The notes below the pieces were generated by a model. It ran no database searches and had not been told where the DNA came from. It saw only the letters and a list, made by a program, of their open reading frames with translations. 64,000 nt of DNA from Burkholderia sp. S171 (GTDB taxonomy: Bacteria > Pseudomonadota > Gammaproteobacteria > Burkholderiales > Burkholderiaceae), in assembly GCF_009766085.1 (NCBI RefSeq), contig NZ_LMUF01000061.1, forward strand, positions 87,939-151,938. The letters are read 5' to 3'. Shown here piece by piece: positions 1 through 8,559 of this stretch. The translations under genes were made by a program, and so were the position numbers. Each line of letters opens with the position of its first letter. The stretch's first letter is position 1.

Positions 1-940
1 CGGTCAGAATACGAACGTCGGACACGGCCAGGTTCATACCTTTTGCGCCGGTCGGCGGGACAATGTGTGCGGCGTCGCCAGCGAGGAACAGCTTGCCGGA
101 TTGCATCGGCGTGGAGACAAAGCTACGCATGCCGACAATGTTCTTCTGGAAGATCCGCCCTTCCGTGATCTGCCAGCCGTCCAGCGTGTCCACGCGTGCG
201 TGGAGTTCGGACCAGATGCGGTCGTCGGACCAGGCATCGACTGAGTCCTTCGGGTCACACTGGAAGTACATGCGCTGCACGTTCGGCGAGCGGGTGCTGA
301 TAAGCGCAAAACCGCGATCGTGGCGAGCGTAAATCAACTCGTGCGCCGAAGGCGGCGCTTCGACCAGGATCCCGAACCAGCCGAACGGATAGATGCGCTG
401 ATAGTCGTGCCTCAGTGCCTGGGGCATTGACCCGCGCGCGACGCCTTGCGAGCCGTCGCAACCCATGATGAAGTCGCACTCCAGCTCGTGCTCGAACCCT
501 TCGTGCTTGTAACGGATGCGCGGCCGGGTGGTGCCAGGGGCATCGTCGAAATCATGCAGCGACACGTCGCTCACGCCGAATTTCAACGCACCGTCGGCGG
601 CTACGCGCGCGGCGACCAGATCCTTGATGACTTCGTGCTGGGCGTAGACGGTGATCGAATGGCCGGTGAGTTCGGTCAGTGCAATGCGCTTGCGTTGCCC
701 TTCGAACGCGAGTTCGAAACCATGATGCACCGCACCTTCGGCCAGCATGCGCGCGCCGAGTCCCGCCTCGTTCAGCAGGTCCATCGTGCCTTGTTCGAGA
801 ACGCCCGCACGAATGGTGGATTCGATATCGCCTCGGCTGCGTGCCTCGAGCACGACCGATTCGATACCGCGAAGATGGAGAAGATGGGAGAGCAGGAGGC
901 CCGCGGGACCTGCACCAATGATGCCGACTTGTGTACGCAT
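1..940 (-). CDS. pobA: 4-hydroxybenzoate 3-monooxygenase, C-terminus off the left edge
   Basis: Flavoprotein hydroxylase converting 4-hydroxybenzoate to protocatechuate with NADPH and O2, feeding the beta-ketoadipate pathway in the cytoplasm. About 313 of the usual ~394 residues are present; the stop lies outside the window. The N-terminus has the FAD Rossmann motif GAGPAG (residues 9-14). A CDG motif sits mid-protein, and the signature GDAAHIVPPTGAKGMN falls near residue 287, matching the Asp286/Pro293 region of the Pseudomonas enzyme. The ATG at 940 is preceded by a GGAGA ribosome site. It is divergent from the SDR gene across about 280 bases in which I see no pobR-type regulator. Identification is very secure. 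Confidence 0.95.
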   Translation of the reverse strand, partial: MRTQVGIIGAGPAGLLLSHLLHLRGIESVVLEARSRGDIESTIRAGVLEQGTMDLLNEAGLGARMLAEGAVHHGFELAFEGQRKRIALTELTGHSITVYAQHEVIKDLVAARVAADGALKFGVSDVSLHDFDDAPGTTRPRIRYKHEGFEHELECDFIMGCDGSQGVARGSMPQALRHDYQRIYPFGWFGILVEAPPSAHELIYARHDRGFALISTRSPNVQRMYFQCDPKDSVDAWSDDRIWSELHARVDTLDGWQITEGRIFQKNIVGMRSFVSTPMQSGKLFLAGDAAHIVPPTGAKGMNLAVSDVRILT

Positions 941-1220
941 GAATGTCTCCGTAATGCGTGTTGATTTTGTGGACACAGTCTTGCGCATCGGCAAGGTATC
1001 GCGCAACGCGATAACGTGGATAGGCTATATCTGGAATGCGGATAAAGGTCGTCGCCCATATTTCGGTTTTGGACAGAATTGTCCGACCGTGGGCGTAATC
1101 ACTTCAAAGCTGCTGCCGACCCGCCAACGTCCAATTCCCAAACCTGAACCATCAATCGACCCCTGGGTCCGCTGCTTGCTGAAACCCGGTCTTCCACCAT
1201 CGTTTTCAGGGAGACCGCAC
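941..1220. promoter_or_regulatory. Divergent intergenic region between pobA and the SDR gene
   Basis: About 280 bases with no convincing gene. It must hold the promoters for pobA (leftward) and the SDR gene (rightward). I see no clear operator palindrome. The SDR ribosome site AGGGAG lies just before its ATG at 1221. Confidence 0.45.
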
Positions 1221-2384
1221 ATGACCCAGATTTCCTATCCCAAGCCACCCTTTCCGGACCAGCAGCAAGACCGGCAACCCGGCCATAGCGCACCGATGAA
1301 TCCTCCGCCTGATTACGGCGAGAAAACCTATAAGGGCTCGGGCAAGCTTGCCGGCAAGATCGCATTGATCACCGGCGCGGACAGCGGCATCGGCCGAGCG
1401 GTGGCGATTGCGTTCGCCCGGGAAGGCGCGGACGTCGCGATCGCCTACCTGAACGAGCACGACGACGCCAAAGAAACAGCGCGTTGGGTCGAGGAAGCGG
1501 GCCGGAAATTCCTGCTGCTGCCCGGCGATATCACCAACCCCGCGTTTTGCCGCGAGCTGGTCGCGAAGACGGTTGAGTCGTTCGGGCGCGTCGATGTGCT
1601 CGTCAACAATGCCGCTTACCAGATGGTCTACGACAGCCTCGAGGACATCAGCGACGAAGAGTGGGACAAGACCTTTGCGACGAACATCGGCGCAATGTTC
1701 CGCATCACGAAGGCCGCTGTGCCGCACATGAAGCCGGGCAGCGCGATCGTCAACACGACATCGGTGAATGCGGACAGTCCGAATCCGGGATTGATCGCGT
1801 ATGCCACCACGAAGGGCGCCATTCAGAACTTCACAGGCGGCCTCGCGCAGTTGCTGGCGGAGAAGGGCATTCGCGCGAACGGCGTGGCGCCGGGGCCGAT
1901 CTGGACGCCGCTGATTCCATCTACGATGAAACCCGAGCAGGTCAAGAATTTCGGCTCGCAAGTCCCGATGAAACGCCCCGGGCAGCCGGCAGAACTGGCG
2001 GCGGCCTATGTGATGCTCGCATCGGATGAAGCAAGTTATATCTCCGGCGCGACCATCGCGGTGACGGGTGGCAAGCCGATCATCTCGACGGGCGGCTTGA
2101 GCAATCCGGCTTGGAGCGGACGCGCCGTGCGTGCGAAACTCGTGTTTTCGCGCTCGCAATCACGACACGCCGCTCAAGGTACCCACGCTCATGCCCATGC
2201 CATTCACCATCCGCCGTCTGACTGCCGCCGACGCCAGTGCCTATCGCGATGTCAGGCTCGAAGGTCTCGCCCGACACCCCGACGGTTTTGGGTCGGCGTG
2301 GGAAGACGAAGTCGAGCAGCCGCTCGCGTTGTTCGAGCAACGGATTGTGAACGCGGTCGTGTTCGGCGGTTTTTTAGGCGATGA
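1221..2384 (+). CDS. SDR family oxidoreductase with a run-on C-terminal tail
   Basis: Short-chain dehydrogenase of the extended-N-terminus group (YghA-like, stress or polyol-type dehydrogenases). The leader is Pro-rich (residues 1-40). The NAD(P) motif TGADSGIG is at 51-58, NNAA near 129-132, and the catalytic Ser181, Tyr194 and Lys198 are present. Family members usually end soon after the AVTGGKP strand, here at residues 280-286. This frame instead continues about 100 residues with an Arg-rich, low-quality tail and only stops at 2384, nearly 200 bases inside the following GNAT gene. A lost stop or a one-base indel near 2085-2100 is the simplest explanation; a TGA lies in the +1 frame at 2098. 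The core enzyme is probably complete. The start is fixed by GGGAG upstream; longer in-frame starts upstream lack conserved sequence. Confidence 0.85.
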   Translation: MTQISYPKPPFPDQQQDRQPGHSAPMNPPPDYGEKTYKGSGKLAGKIALITGADSGIGRAVAIAFAREGADVAIAYLNEHDDAKETARWVEEAGRKFLLLPGDITNPAFCRELVAKTVESFGRVDVLVNNAAYQMVYDSLEDISDEEWDKTFATNIGAMFRITKAAVPHMKPGSAIVNTTSVNADSPNPGLIAYATTKGAIQNFTGGLAQLLAEKGIRANGVAPGPIWTPLIPSTMKPEQVKNFGSQVPMKRPGQPAELAAAYVMLASDEASYISGATIAVTGGKPIISTGGLSNPAWSGRAVRAKLVFSRSQSRHAAQGTHAHAHAIHHPPSDCRRRQCLSRCQARRSRPTPRRFWVGVGRRSRAAARVVRATDCERGRVRRFFRR

Positions 2385-2721
2385 AAACGAGCTGGCCGGC
2401 GTGGCCGGGCTGATTGTTCCGCAAGGCGCGAAACTGCGACACAAGGGCGTCTTGATGGGCATGTACGTGCGCCCGGCCGCTCGTGGAACGGGAATGGCAT
2501 TGGCGCTCGTTCAAGCCGTCCTGAGCCACGCACGCACGGTGGTGGAAGAGGTCCAGCTGACGGTTGCGCCGCATAACGAAGCGGCGCAACGCCTGTATCG
2601 CTCGGTAGGATTCGTCGAGTACGCGCGTGAACCGCGTTCGCTGAAAATAGACGGCAAATATCAGGAGGCCGTGCTCATGACCTTGCCGTTCCAACGTGTC
2701 GCCAGCTTATCAACCGACTAG
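2191..2721 (+). CDS. GNAT family N-acetyltransferase
   Basis: About 176 residues beginning MPMPFTIRRLTAADA, the usual start of a GNAT fold. The acetyl-CoA binding motif A is visible as MYVRPAARGTGMALALV (about residues 91-107), followed by the NEAAQRLYRSVGF motif B. The substrate cannot be read from sequence. A start at 2131 is possible, but the extra residues are not conserved-looking; ATG 2191 or 2197 is preferred. The 5' part overlaps the run-on end of the SDR frame. The 3' end is interlocked with the aldo/keto reductase: the two convergent stop codons share the bases CTAG at 2718-2721. Confidence 0.85.
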   Translation: MPMPFTIRRLTAADASAYRDVRLEGLARHPDGFGSAWEDEVEQPLALFEQRIVNAVVFGGFLGDENELAGVAGLIVPQGAKLRHKGVLMGMYVRPAARGTGMALALVQAVLSHARTVVEEVQLTVAPHNEAAQRLYRSVGFVEYAREPRSLKIDGKYQEAVLMTLPFQRVASLSTD

Positions 2722-3764
2722 CCGCCGCTCGATTCCTGCAACTGTTTCAGACGGTATTCACCCTGCCGCGCGAACATCCAGCCCGGGTATTCACTAGCGA
2801 GCTGGCTGACTTCATCGAGTGCGGCGAGTTCGTCGTCGTTCAGCTTCACTTGCGTCGCTGCGATGTTGTCGTCGAGTTGTCCGACCCGCTTCGCCCCGAT
2901 AATCACGCTCGTCACCACCTTCTGGTGCAGCAGCCAAGCCAGCGCGATTTGCGCGACCGTCACGCCCTTGGCTTCGGCCATCTTCGTCATGGCGTCGATG
3001 CAATCAAATGCACGATCCATGTTCACTGGCGGAAACGAAAAGTTCGTACGGCGGCCCGGTTCCGACGAGCTTCCGTCGCGCTTGTATTTGCCGCTCAGCA
3101 AACCGCCCGCGAGCGGACTCCAGACCATCAGGCCGAGGTTTTCGCTCTTCAGCATGGGCACGATTTCACGTTCAAGGTCGCGCCCGGCGATCGTGTAATA
3201 CGCCTGTAGCGACTCGAAACGCGCGAGGCCGAGCCGCTCCGAAATGCCCAGCGCCTTGGCGATCTGCCACGCCGCCCAGTTCGATACACCGATGTAGCGG
3301 ACATGACCGTGCTGCACGAGGTTGTCGAGTGCGCGCAGCGCTTCTTCGATGGGCGTAGCGGTATCGAAGCCATGCAGCTGATACAAATCGATGTGATCGA
3401 GTTGCAGGCGTTTCAAGCTCGCCTTCACGCCGTCAATGATGTGATAGCGCGACGCTCCGCGCGAATTGACGCCTTTCGTGCCGGTTTCGCCGTGGATCTT
3501 GCTGGCGACCACCACGTTTTCGCGCGGCACCTTCAGGTTCTTGAGCGCTTGGCCGGTCATGATCTCCGAGGCGCCGTCGGCGTAGACGTCGGCGGTATCG
3601 ATAAAGTTGATGCCCGCATCCAATGCCCGGCCGACGAGTTTGTCCGCGTCCGCCTGCTGCAGGCCGCCAATATTGGTCCAGATGCCGCCCTCGCCGAAGG
3701 TCATGGTGCCGAGGCATAATTCCGAAACGAACAAGCCGGTATTGCCGAATTTTCTGTTACGCAT
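2718..3764 (-). CDS. Aldo/keto reductase
   Basis: 348-residue NADPH-dependent oxidoreductase of the AKR superfamily (YajO/Tas-like). The catalytic tetrad is complete: Asp56 and Tyr61 (FIDTADVYADG), Lys89 (VVASKIHG) and His131 (LYQLHGFD). The C-terminal phosphate-binding stretch SVIIGAKRVGQLDDN is present. The physiological substrate is unknown. The AraC-type gene is divergent, which suggests local regulation. Confidence 0.92.
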   Translation of the reverse strand: MRNRKFGNTGLFVSELCLGTMTFGEGGIWTNIGGLQQADADKLVGRALDAGINFIDTADVYADGASEIMTGQALKNLKVPRENVVVASKIHGETGTKGVNSRGASRYHIIDGVKASLKRLQLDHIDLYQLHGFDTATPIEEALRALDNLVQHGHVRYIGVSNWAAWQIAKALGISERLGLARFESLQAYYTIAGRDLEREIVPMLKSENLGLMVWSPLAGGLLSGKYKRDGSSSEPGRRTNFSFPPVNMDRAFDCIDAMTKMAEAKGVTVAQIALAWLLHQKVVTSVIIGAKRVGQLDDNIAATQVKLNDDELAALDEVSQLASEYPGWMFARQGEYRLKQLQESSGG

Positions 3765-4148
3765 GCTGGGTTCCTTAGAATTCGTCCTTGAACTAGCGGG
3801 CTGTAGACTTCACGTTCGACTGTGTCGTCATCCGCTTCACGGCGGAACAACCGAACGCCCGAACGCCCGTTCGGTGTTTCAGCAACGCCGCGATGAAGCA
3901 GTATCTGCCTGTGGCGTCTCGCCCGGCTAGCCTGATCCTGTCAGATCCTTGCCCGATCCTGCAAAGGCCGCGCGTAGCGCTGGGCGAAAACCCGCAGGCA
4001 CGAGTAAGCTGGGTGCCATTCGCCGGCAGTGCATGATTGATCGCGATTTGAACCTGACTAGCATCTGACTGACGGCAATTCTTCTCCATCCTTGCAAGAC
4101 TGTGGCCGTTTCCGGGCAGCAGCCGCGCAAACTCACTATCTGCGAATC
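3765..4148. promoter_or_regulatory. Divergent control region with tandem CGAACGCC and inverted repeat
   Basis: 384 bases between the aldo/keto reductase and the AraC gene. At 3851-3874 there is a CCGAACG...CGTTCGG inverted repeat with a 10-base spacer. Its left part is also a tandem repeat of CGAACGCC. It lies about 90 bases upstream of the reductase ATG, a plausible regulator site. No gene is seen here. Confidence 0.4.
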
Positions 4149-5132
4149 ATGGCCCTGAATGAGACGGCGGATTCCGCCATCGACCCAACGAACCACGCTG
4201 ACCACGGCGGTGCATCAACGCCGCTTGATCCGGGCCTCGATCACGCCCGGCTAGATCTGGTCGCGTTACTGGACCGCTTCACGGCAGACACCATTGGCAC
4301 GTTCCAGACGGCGGTGCACGGTTTGTTCCTGCACCGGATCGTGCATTGCGGCGGCCCGAGCCACGGCATTCAGACACCCGCGCTTGGCGTGATCGCGCAA
4401 GGGTCGAAGCGGATCATGGTTGGCGACGAATTGTATGTGTATGACCCCATGCACTATCTGGTTTCATCGGTGGATTTGCCGGTGATGGGGCAGGTGACGG
4501 GCGCGACCGAGGAAACACCGTATTTGGGCATGCGGCTTGATCTCGATGTCGAGGAAATCACCACATTGATCCGCGATGAAAGCCTGCCGCCGTCGACGCC
4601 CGCAGATGCCTCGCGCGGCCTCTATGTCAACCGGCTCGGCACGTCGCTGCTGGATGCCGTTTTGCGTTTGCTGCGCCTGCTGGATACACCGGAGGACATT
4701 CCGATTCTCGCGCCGCTGGTCAAGCGCGAGATCCTGTATCGGCTGCTGATGAACGGTCCTGGCGCGCGCTTGCGTCAGATCGCGCTGCAGGACAGCCAGA
4801 CACAGCGCATTGCGAAGGCGATCATGATGCTGCGCCAGCACTTCGATCAGCCGTTACGCGTGGAGTCGATCGCCCGCGACGTGCATATGAGCGTCTCGTC
4901 GCTGCACCATCATTTCAAGGCCGTCACGGCGATGAGCCCGCTGCAATACCAGAAGCAGTTGCGGCTTCAGGAAGCGCGCCGCCTGATGCTGATCGACATG
5001 ACCGATGCAGCGACAGCGGCGCATCGCGTGGGTTATGAGAGCGCATCGCAATTCAGCCGCGAGTACAGCCGCCTGTTCGGTGCGCCGCCATTACGCGATA
5101 CCCGCAAATGGCGCGAGACCGCCAGCGCGTGA
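4149..5132 (+). CDS. AraC family transcriptional regulator (AraC_N cupin type)
   Basis: About 327 residues. The N-terminal half resembles the AraC_N cupin-like ligand domain (PF06719 type): GIQTPALGVIAQGSKRI followed by YDPMHYLVSS. The C-terminal ~100 residues hold two helix-turn-helix motifs, including RVESIARDVHMSVSSLHHHF and a second HTH ending SASQFSREYSRLFG. The ATG at 4149 (MALNETADS) is chosen; an upstream in-frame ATG at 4092 adds residues with no domain content. It is divergent from the aldo/keto reductase and probably controls it. The inducer is unknown. Confidence 0.9.
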   Translation: MALNETADSAIDPTNHADHGGASTPLDPGLDHARLDLVALLDRFTADTIGTFQTAVHGLFLHRIVHCGGPSHGIQTPALGVIAQGSKRIMVGDELYVYDPMHYLVSSVDLPVMGQVTGATEETPYLGMRLDLDVEEITTLIRDESLPPSTPADASRGLYVNRLGTSLLDAVLRLLRLLDTPEDIPILAPLVKREILYRLLMNGPGARLRQIALQDSQTQRIAKAIMMLRQHFDQPLRVESIARDVHMSVSSLHHHFKAVTAMSPLQYQKQLRLQEARRLMLIDMTDAATAAHRVGYESASQFSREYSRLFGAPPLRDTRKWRETASA

Positions 5133-5160
5133 TCAGGACGTGCGGTTTTGCAGCAGCAGA

Positions 5161-5200
5161 AAACGAAAAAGCCAGGGACGTCCCTGGCTTTTTCGTTTTT
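5161..5200. terminator. Bidirectional rho-independent terminator
   Basis: A perfect 9-bp stem, GCCAGGGAC/GTCCCTGGC, flanked by AAAAA on the left and TTTTT on the right. It sits between the convergent AraC gene (ends 5132) and the small exported protein gene (ends 5231), so it can serve both strands. Confidence 0.93.
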
Positions 5201-5230
5201 AACGCTTGTTTTTAAGGCCTGCGCGACCAA

Positions 5231-5467
5231 TCAATAGTAACGATGCGGAGGGCCGTCATAACGCGGTGCGTGATGGCGCTCCCACTCGCGCCGTTCCCAA
5301 TAGCGATGCCCGTCGTAGTACCGGTCGCCGTGCCAGCCGCGGCTGTCGACATGAACGTAGCCGGGGTGGAAGTGGTCGTCGGCGGATGCGATGTTCGAGA
5401 AGCCGAGACTCGTTGCTGCCGCCACCGCGAGCGATGCGGCTGCCAAGCTTTTTTTGAGTGTCAACAT
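5231..5467 (-). CDS. Small exported His/Tyr/Arg-rich protein
   Basis: 78 residues. A clear signal peptide (MLTLKKSLAAASLAVAAAT to about residue 27, ending IASADD) is followed by a mature region dominated by His, Tyr, Arg, Trp and Gly (DGHRYWERREWERHH). The ATG at 5467 has a GAAGGA ribosome site seven bases upstream; the longer upstream frame contains the lipoprotein gene in another frame and is not real. Short His/Tyr-rich envelope proteins of this kind are common in Burkholderiaceae and have no established function. Confidence 0.8.
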   Translation of the reverse strand: MLTLKKSLAAASLAVAAATSLGFSNIASADDHFHPGYVHVDSRGWHGDRYYDGHRYWERREWERHHAPRYDGPPHRYY

Positions 5468-5523
5468 GTTGGTTTCCTTCGCGCTTGTTGTTTGGTTTGT
5501 TGCTTTATCCCGCAAAGCCACGC

Positions 5524-5643
5524 TTAGTAGCGGCCGTAGTAGTCGTGATGGTGATATCCGCCGCCATCCGGTACGACGATGCAACCACCCAGGGTGCTGC
5601 CGAGGAGTACTGCGAGCGTGGCTAGAATCGCTAATCGTTTCAT
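5524..5643 (-). CDS. Very small lipoprotein (39 aa)
   Basis: The translation starts MKRLAILATLAVLLGSTLGG and continues through a Cys into a Gly/His/Tyr tail ending YYGRY. The signal peptide ends in a lipobox (TLGGC, Cys21), so the mature peptide is only about 19 residues. GGAGA lies seven bases before the ATG at 5643. The gene precedes the exported His/Tyr-rich gene on the same strand with a gap of about 55 bases, so the two may be co-transcribed. A perfect ATTTAGC-N5-GCTAAAT palindrome lies about 30 bases upstream. Function unknown; an entericidin-like or envelope-stress peptide is conceivable. Confidence 0.72.
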   Translation of the reverse strand: MKRLAILATLAVLLGSTLGGCIVVPDGGGYHHHDYYGRY

Positions 5644-5673
5644 CGGTTTCTCCAAGTGAAATCCGTGAAATCA

Positions 5674-5692
5674 ATTTAGCGATTAGCTAAAT
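5674..5692. promoter_or_regulatory. Perfect 7-5-7 palindrome upstream of the small lipoprotein gene
   Basis: ATTTAGC-GATTA-GCTAAAT, about 31 bases upstream of the lipoprotein ATG. Its symmetry and position suggest an operator. The binding protein is not known. Confidence 0.45.
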
Positions 5693-5773
5693 GACAAGCC
5701 GTTTGCGTTTGTAAGGAAAAGTGTGGCCGGAAATATTCGGGAGAGGCAGCGAAGGCTTGGCGCCCCGGCGCTG

Positions 5774-6211
5774 TTACCGAACGATCGCGGGCCTTACATT
5801 TGGGGTGAGCGAAACACCGACCACACGGCCGTCGCGCACGCCGCAGCGGCTGTCAACGCGCGTCCACTGCGCCTGGCCGCGGACTTTGGCGAACGCGCGC
5901 ATGGCGATAACTTCGTCGACGGGAATGGGATTGCCCGCGCTGAAGATAGTCGTGTCGCTATCGATCTTTGCGCGCAGCACACGCCGGTCGGGGACGATGA
6001 ACGTGTCGTACTTGGGCGTCAACGCGACCCAGCGATCAAACGCCGCCACGCAGCGAATCACCGGTTCAGGGACGCGCATGCGGGTCAGGTAGGCGTAGTC
6101 TTCCTGCGAGGGGTCAGGCGATTCCTGAGCGTGAGCGAGTTGCCCGAATTGCCCGAATTGACACAGCGACGCGCAGAGGATCAAGCCGAAAACAAGAGGT
6201 AAAGATTTCAT
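5774..6211 (-). CDS. Secreted hypothetical protein
   Basis: 145 residues from the ATG at 6211. The signal peptide MKSLPLVFGLILCASLCQFG ends at about residue 31 (LAHAQES). The mature part has two Cys (VIRCVAAFDRW and DSRCGVRDG), which could form a periplasmic disulfide. I do not recognise the family with certainty. Upstream in-frame Met residues would bury the signal peptide, so they are rejected. It is divergent from selD. Confidence 0.68.
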   Translation of the reverse strand: MKSLPLVFGLILCASLCQFGQFGQLAHAQESPDPSQEDYAYLTRMRVPEPVIRCVAAFDRWVALTPKYDTFIVPDRRVLRAKIDSDTTIFSAGNPIPVDEVIAMRAFAKVRGQAQWTRVDSRCGVRDGRVVGVSLTPNVRPAIVR

Positions 6212-6435
6212 GCGGGTAAAGGTACGGGGCACAAGGCGGTTGATGGGTAACGTTGAAAGACGGCATGGGACCGTGACTCGAAGTGTACCGCGTGAGCGTT
6301 TGCATGACAGTTTTCGACATTGACGCGGACTCGGCGCCCTGGTCATCAGCATGGCGTGTTGAATCGCGATTGCCACGTCCGGACGTCACAACCACCATAA
6401 TATCGGTCACACGCCACTTTGCCGGATAACCGCGA

Positions 6436-7500
6436 ATGACTGACATCAAGCTGAATGCATCCCCGTCGCCCCGACTGACCAGCCTGTCCCACGGCGGCGG
6501 TTGTGGCTGCAAGATCGCGCCGGGCGTTCTCGCCGACCTGTTGAAGCGCAGCGTGCCAATGCCGTTCTTCCCCGACTTGCTGGTCGGCAACGACACCGCC
6601 GACGACGCGGCGGTTTATCGTTTGAACGACGAGCAGGCGATTGTTGCAACGACTGACTTCTTCATGCCGATCGTCGATGACCCGTTCGACTTCGGCCGTA
6701 TCGCGGCAACCAACGCACTCTCCGACGTCTACGCGATGGGCGGCAAACCGATCCTCGCGCTCGCGCTCGTCGGCATGCCGATCAATGTGTTGCCGCACGA
6801 GGTGATCGCGGCCATTCTGAAGGGCGGCGAGTCGATCTGCGCCGAAGCGGGCATTCCTCTCGCGGGTGGGCATTCCATTGATTCCGTCGAGCCTATCTAT
6901 GGCCTGGCGGCCATCGGGATCGTGCATCCGAAGCGCGTGAAGCGTAACGCCTCCGCTCGTCCCGGCGACGTACTGATCCTCGGCAAGCCGCTCGGCGTGG
7001 GCGTTTTATCGGCGGCACTGAAGAAGGATCAACTCGATGCCGCCGGCTACGCCGCGATGATCGCCGCCACGACCAAGCTGAACCGCCCGGGCGCGGATCT
7101 GGCTCTACTGGACGCCGTGCACGCGCTTACCGACGTCACCGGCTTCGGCCTGCTGGGCCACACGCTGGAGCTCAGCCGCGGTGCCGGGCTGACGGCACGC
7201 CTGCGATACGCCGACTTGCCATGGCTGCCCGGCGTGGAGGCGTTCGCGAAAGCGGGCGTGGTCACCGGGGCATCCGGGCGTAACTGGACTGCATACGGGC
7301 ACGAGATCATGCTGGCGTCATCGTTGCACGATGTGGCACGAAGCCTGCTCACCGACCCGCAGACTTCGGGCGGATTGCTGGTGTCGTGCGCGCCCGGAGC
7401 AGTTGACGAAGTGCTCGCCATTTTCCGCGCGGACGGCTTCGATCAGGCGGCTGTGATCGGAGAAATGATCGATGGCGAAAGCCGCGTGGAAGTCGTTTGA
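6436..7500 (+). CDS. selD: Selenide, water dikinase
   Basis: 354 residues. Makes selenophosphate from selenide and ATP for selenocysteine and 2-selenouridine tRNA. The N-terminal catalytic loop GGGCGCK is present, with Cys23 as the usual Cys/Sec nucleophile position (here Cys) and Lys26. The AIRS-type ATP-binding core follows (ATTDFFMPIVDDPFDFG, NALSDVYAMGGKP), and the C-terminal TDPQTSGGLL motif is intact. The usual partner mnmH/selU is not next to it; a CDF transporter follows after 66 bases. Confidence 0.95.
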   Translation: MTDIKLNASPSPRLTSLSHGGGCGCKIAPGVLADLLKRSVPMPFFPDLLVGNDTADDAAVYRLNDEQAIVATTDFFMPIVDDPFDFGRIAATNALSDVYAMGGKPILALALVGMPINVLPHEVIAAILKGGESICAEAGIPLAGGHSIDSVEPIYGLAAIGIVHPKRVKRNASARPGDVLILGKPLGVGVLSAALKKDQLDAAGYAAMIAATTKLNRPGADLALLDAVHALTDVTGFGLLGHTLELSRGAGLTARLRYADLPWLPGVEAFAKAGVVTGASGRNWTAYGHEIMLASSLHDVARSLLTDPQTSGGLLVSCAPGAVDEVLAIFRADGFDQAAVIGEMIDGESRVEVV

Positions 7501-7566
7501 CGCGTTGGTTGTTTGTTCGTTGTTGATGTCCGGGAGCGTCCCGGACTCACCGCCGCCAGGAGCACG

Positions 7567-8487
7567 ATGAAAGAAGAATCGCCGAAAGCCATTTTCTACG
7601 CGCTCGCCGCCAACTTCGGCATCGCCGTCTGCAAGTTCGGGGCGGCTGCGTTCACCGGCTCCGGCTCCATGTTTGCCGAAGCTATCCACTCCACCGCCGA
7701 TTGCGGCAATCAACTGTTGTTGCTGTTCGGGCTCAAGCGTTCACAGGCGCCCGCCGACGTGTTGCATCCGCTCGGCTCGGGCCGCGAGATCTACTTCTAT
7801 TCCATGCTCGTCGCGCTGCTGCTGTTCTTTGTCGGCGGCGCGTTTTCGGTGTACGAAGGCGTGCATCGGATTGCCCGGCATGAGGTGGTCAGCAACCCGA
7901 TTGTTGCGCTTGTCGTGCTGGGGATATCGGTCGTACTTGAGTCATTTTCCTTGGCCGGCGCGTTGCGCGAGATCCGCAAGACGTCGGGGAATAAGTCTCT
8001 CTGGAGATGGTTTCGCGAGACGCGCGAGTCCGAATTGATCGTGGTTACAGGCGAAGATGTCGCCGCGCTGGCGGGGCTCGCCATTGCGTTTTGCGCCGTG
8101 CTCATGACCATGATCACCGGCAATCCCGTCTACGACGCAGCGGGATCGATTGGCGTCGGCGTGCTGCTCATGGTGATCGCGTACCTGGTCGCACGTGAAG
8201 TGAAGTCGATGATCGTCGGAGAATCGGCGAGTCCGGAAGTGCGCCGGGCTATCGACGCGCACTTGAGCGCGCGCCCCGAAATTGTGCGCGTGATCAACCT
8301 GATTACGCTGCAGTGGGGCAAGCAGATCGTGGTGGCCGTGCAAGCGGAGATGGTGGACTACGACAGCGGCCGCGCGATGGTCGATGCAATCAATGTGATC
8401 GAAGCGGACCTGCAGCGCGCGTTCCCCGAAGCGCGTTGGGTCTTCTTCGAGCCGGATATTCCCCGCGTGGCAGAGGCGCGTGCTTGA
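7567..8487 (+). CDS. Cation diffusion facilitator family transporter
   Basis: About 306 residues. Predicted inner-membrane metal/proton antiporter with an N-terminal multi-helix domain, including SMFAEAIHSTADCGNQ (the metal-site helix with Asp and His/Glu residues) and a later helix with the paired motif GEDVAALAGL. A cytoplasmic ferredoxin-like C-terminal domain follows. An in-frame upstream Met at 7513 lacks transporter sequence, so ATG 7567 is used. The metal (Zn, Mn, Fe or other) cannot be assigned. Confidence 0.88.
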   Translation: MKEESPKAIFYALAANFGIAVCKFGAAAFTGSGSMFAEAIHSTADCGNQLLLLFGLKRSQAPADVLHPLGSGREIYFYSMLVALLLFFVGGAFSVYEGVHRIARHEVVSNPIVALVVLGISVVLESFSLAGALREIRKTSGNKSLWRWFRETRESELIVVTGEDVAALAGLAIAFCAVLMTMITGNPVYDAAGSIGVGVLLMVIAYLVAREVKSMIVGESASPEVRRAIDAHLSARPEIVRVINLITLQWGKQIVVAVQAEMVDYDSGRAMVDAINVIEADLQRAFPEARWVFFEPDIPRVAEARA

Positions 8488-8559
8488 GCAGGCAAGGTAA
8501 CGTCCAACAAAGGTTCCACTAAACTTCGGAACTGCAGGGACGCTGGGGAGAATCCGGCA

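Noticed and set aside
1206..2159. 317-residue minus-strand frame
   Set aside because: Antisense of the SDR gene, which has a complete catalytic triad and cofactor motif.
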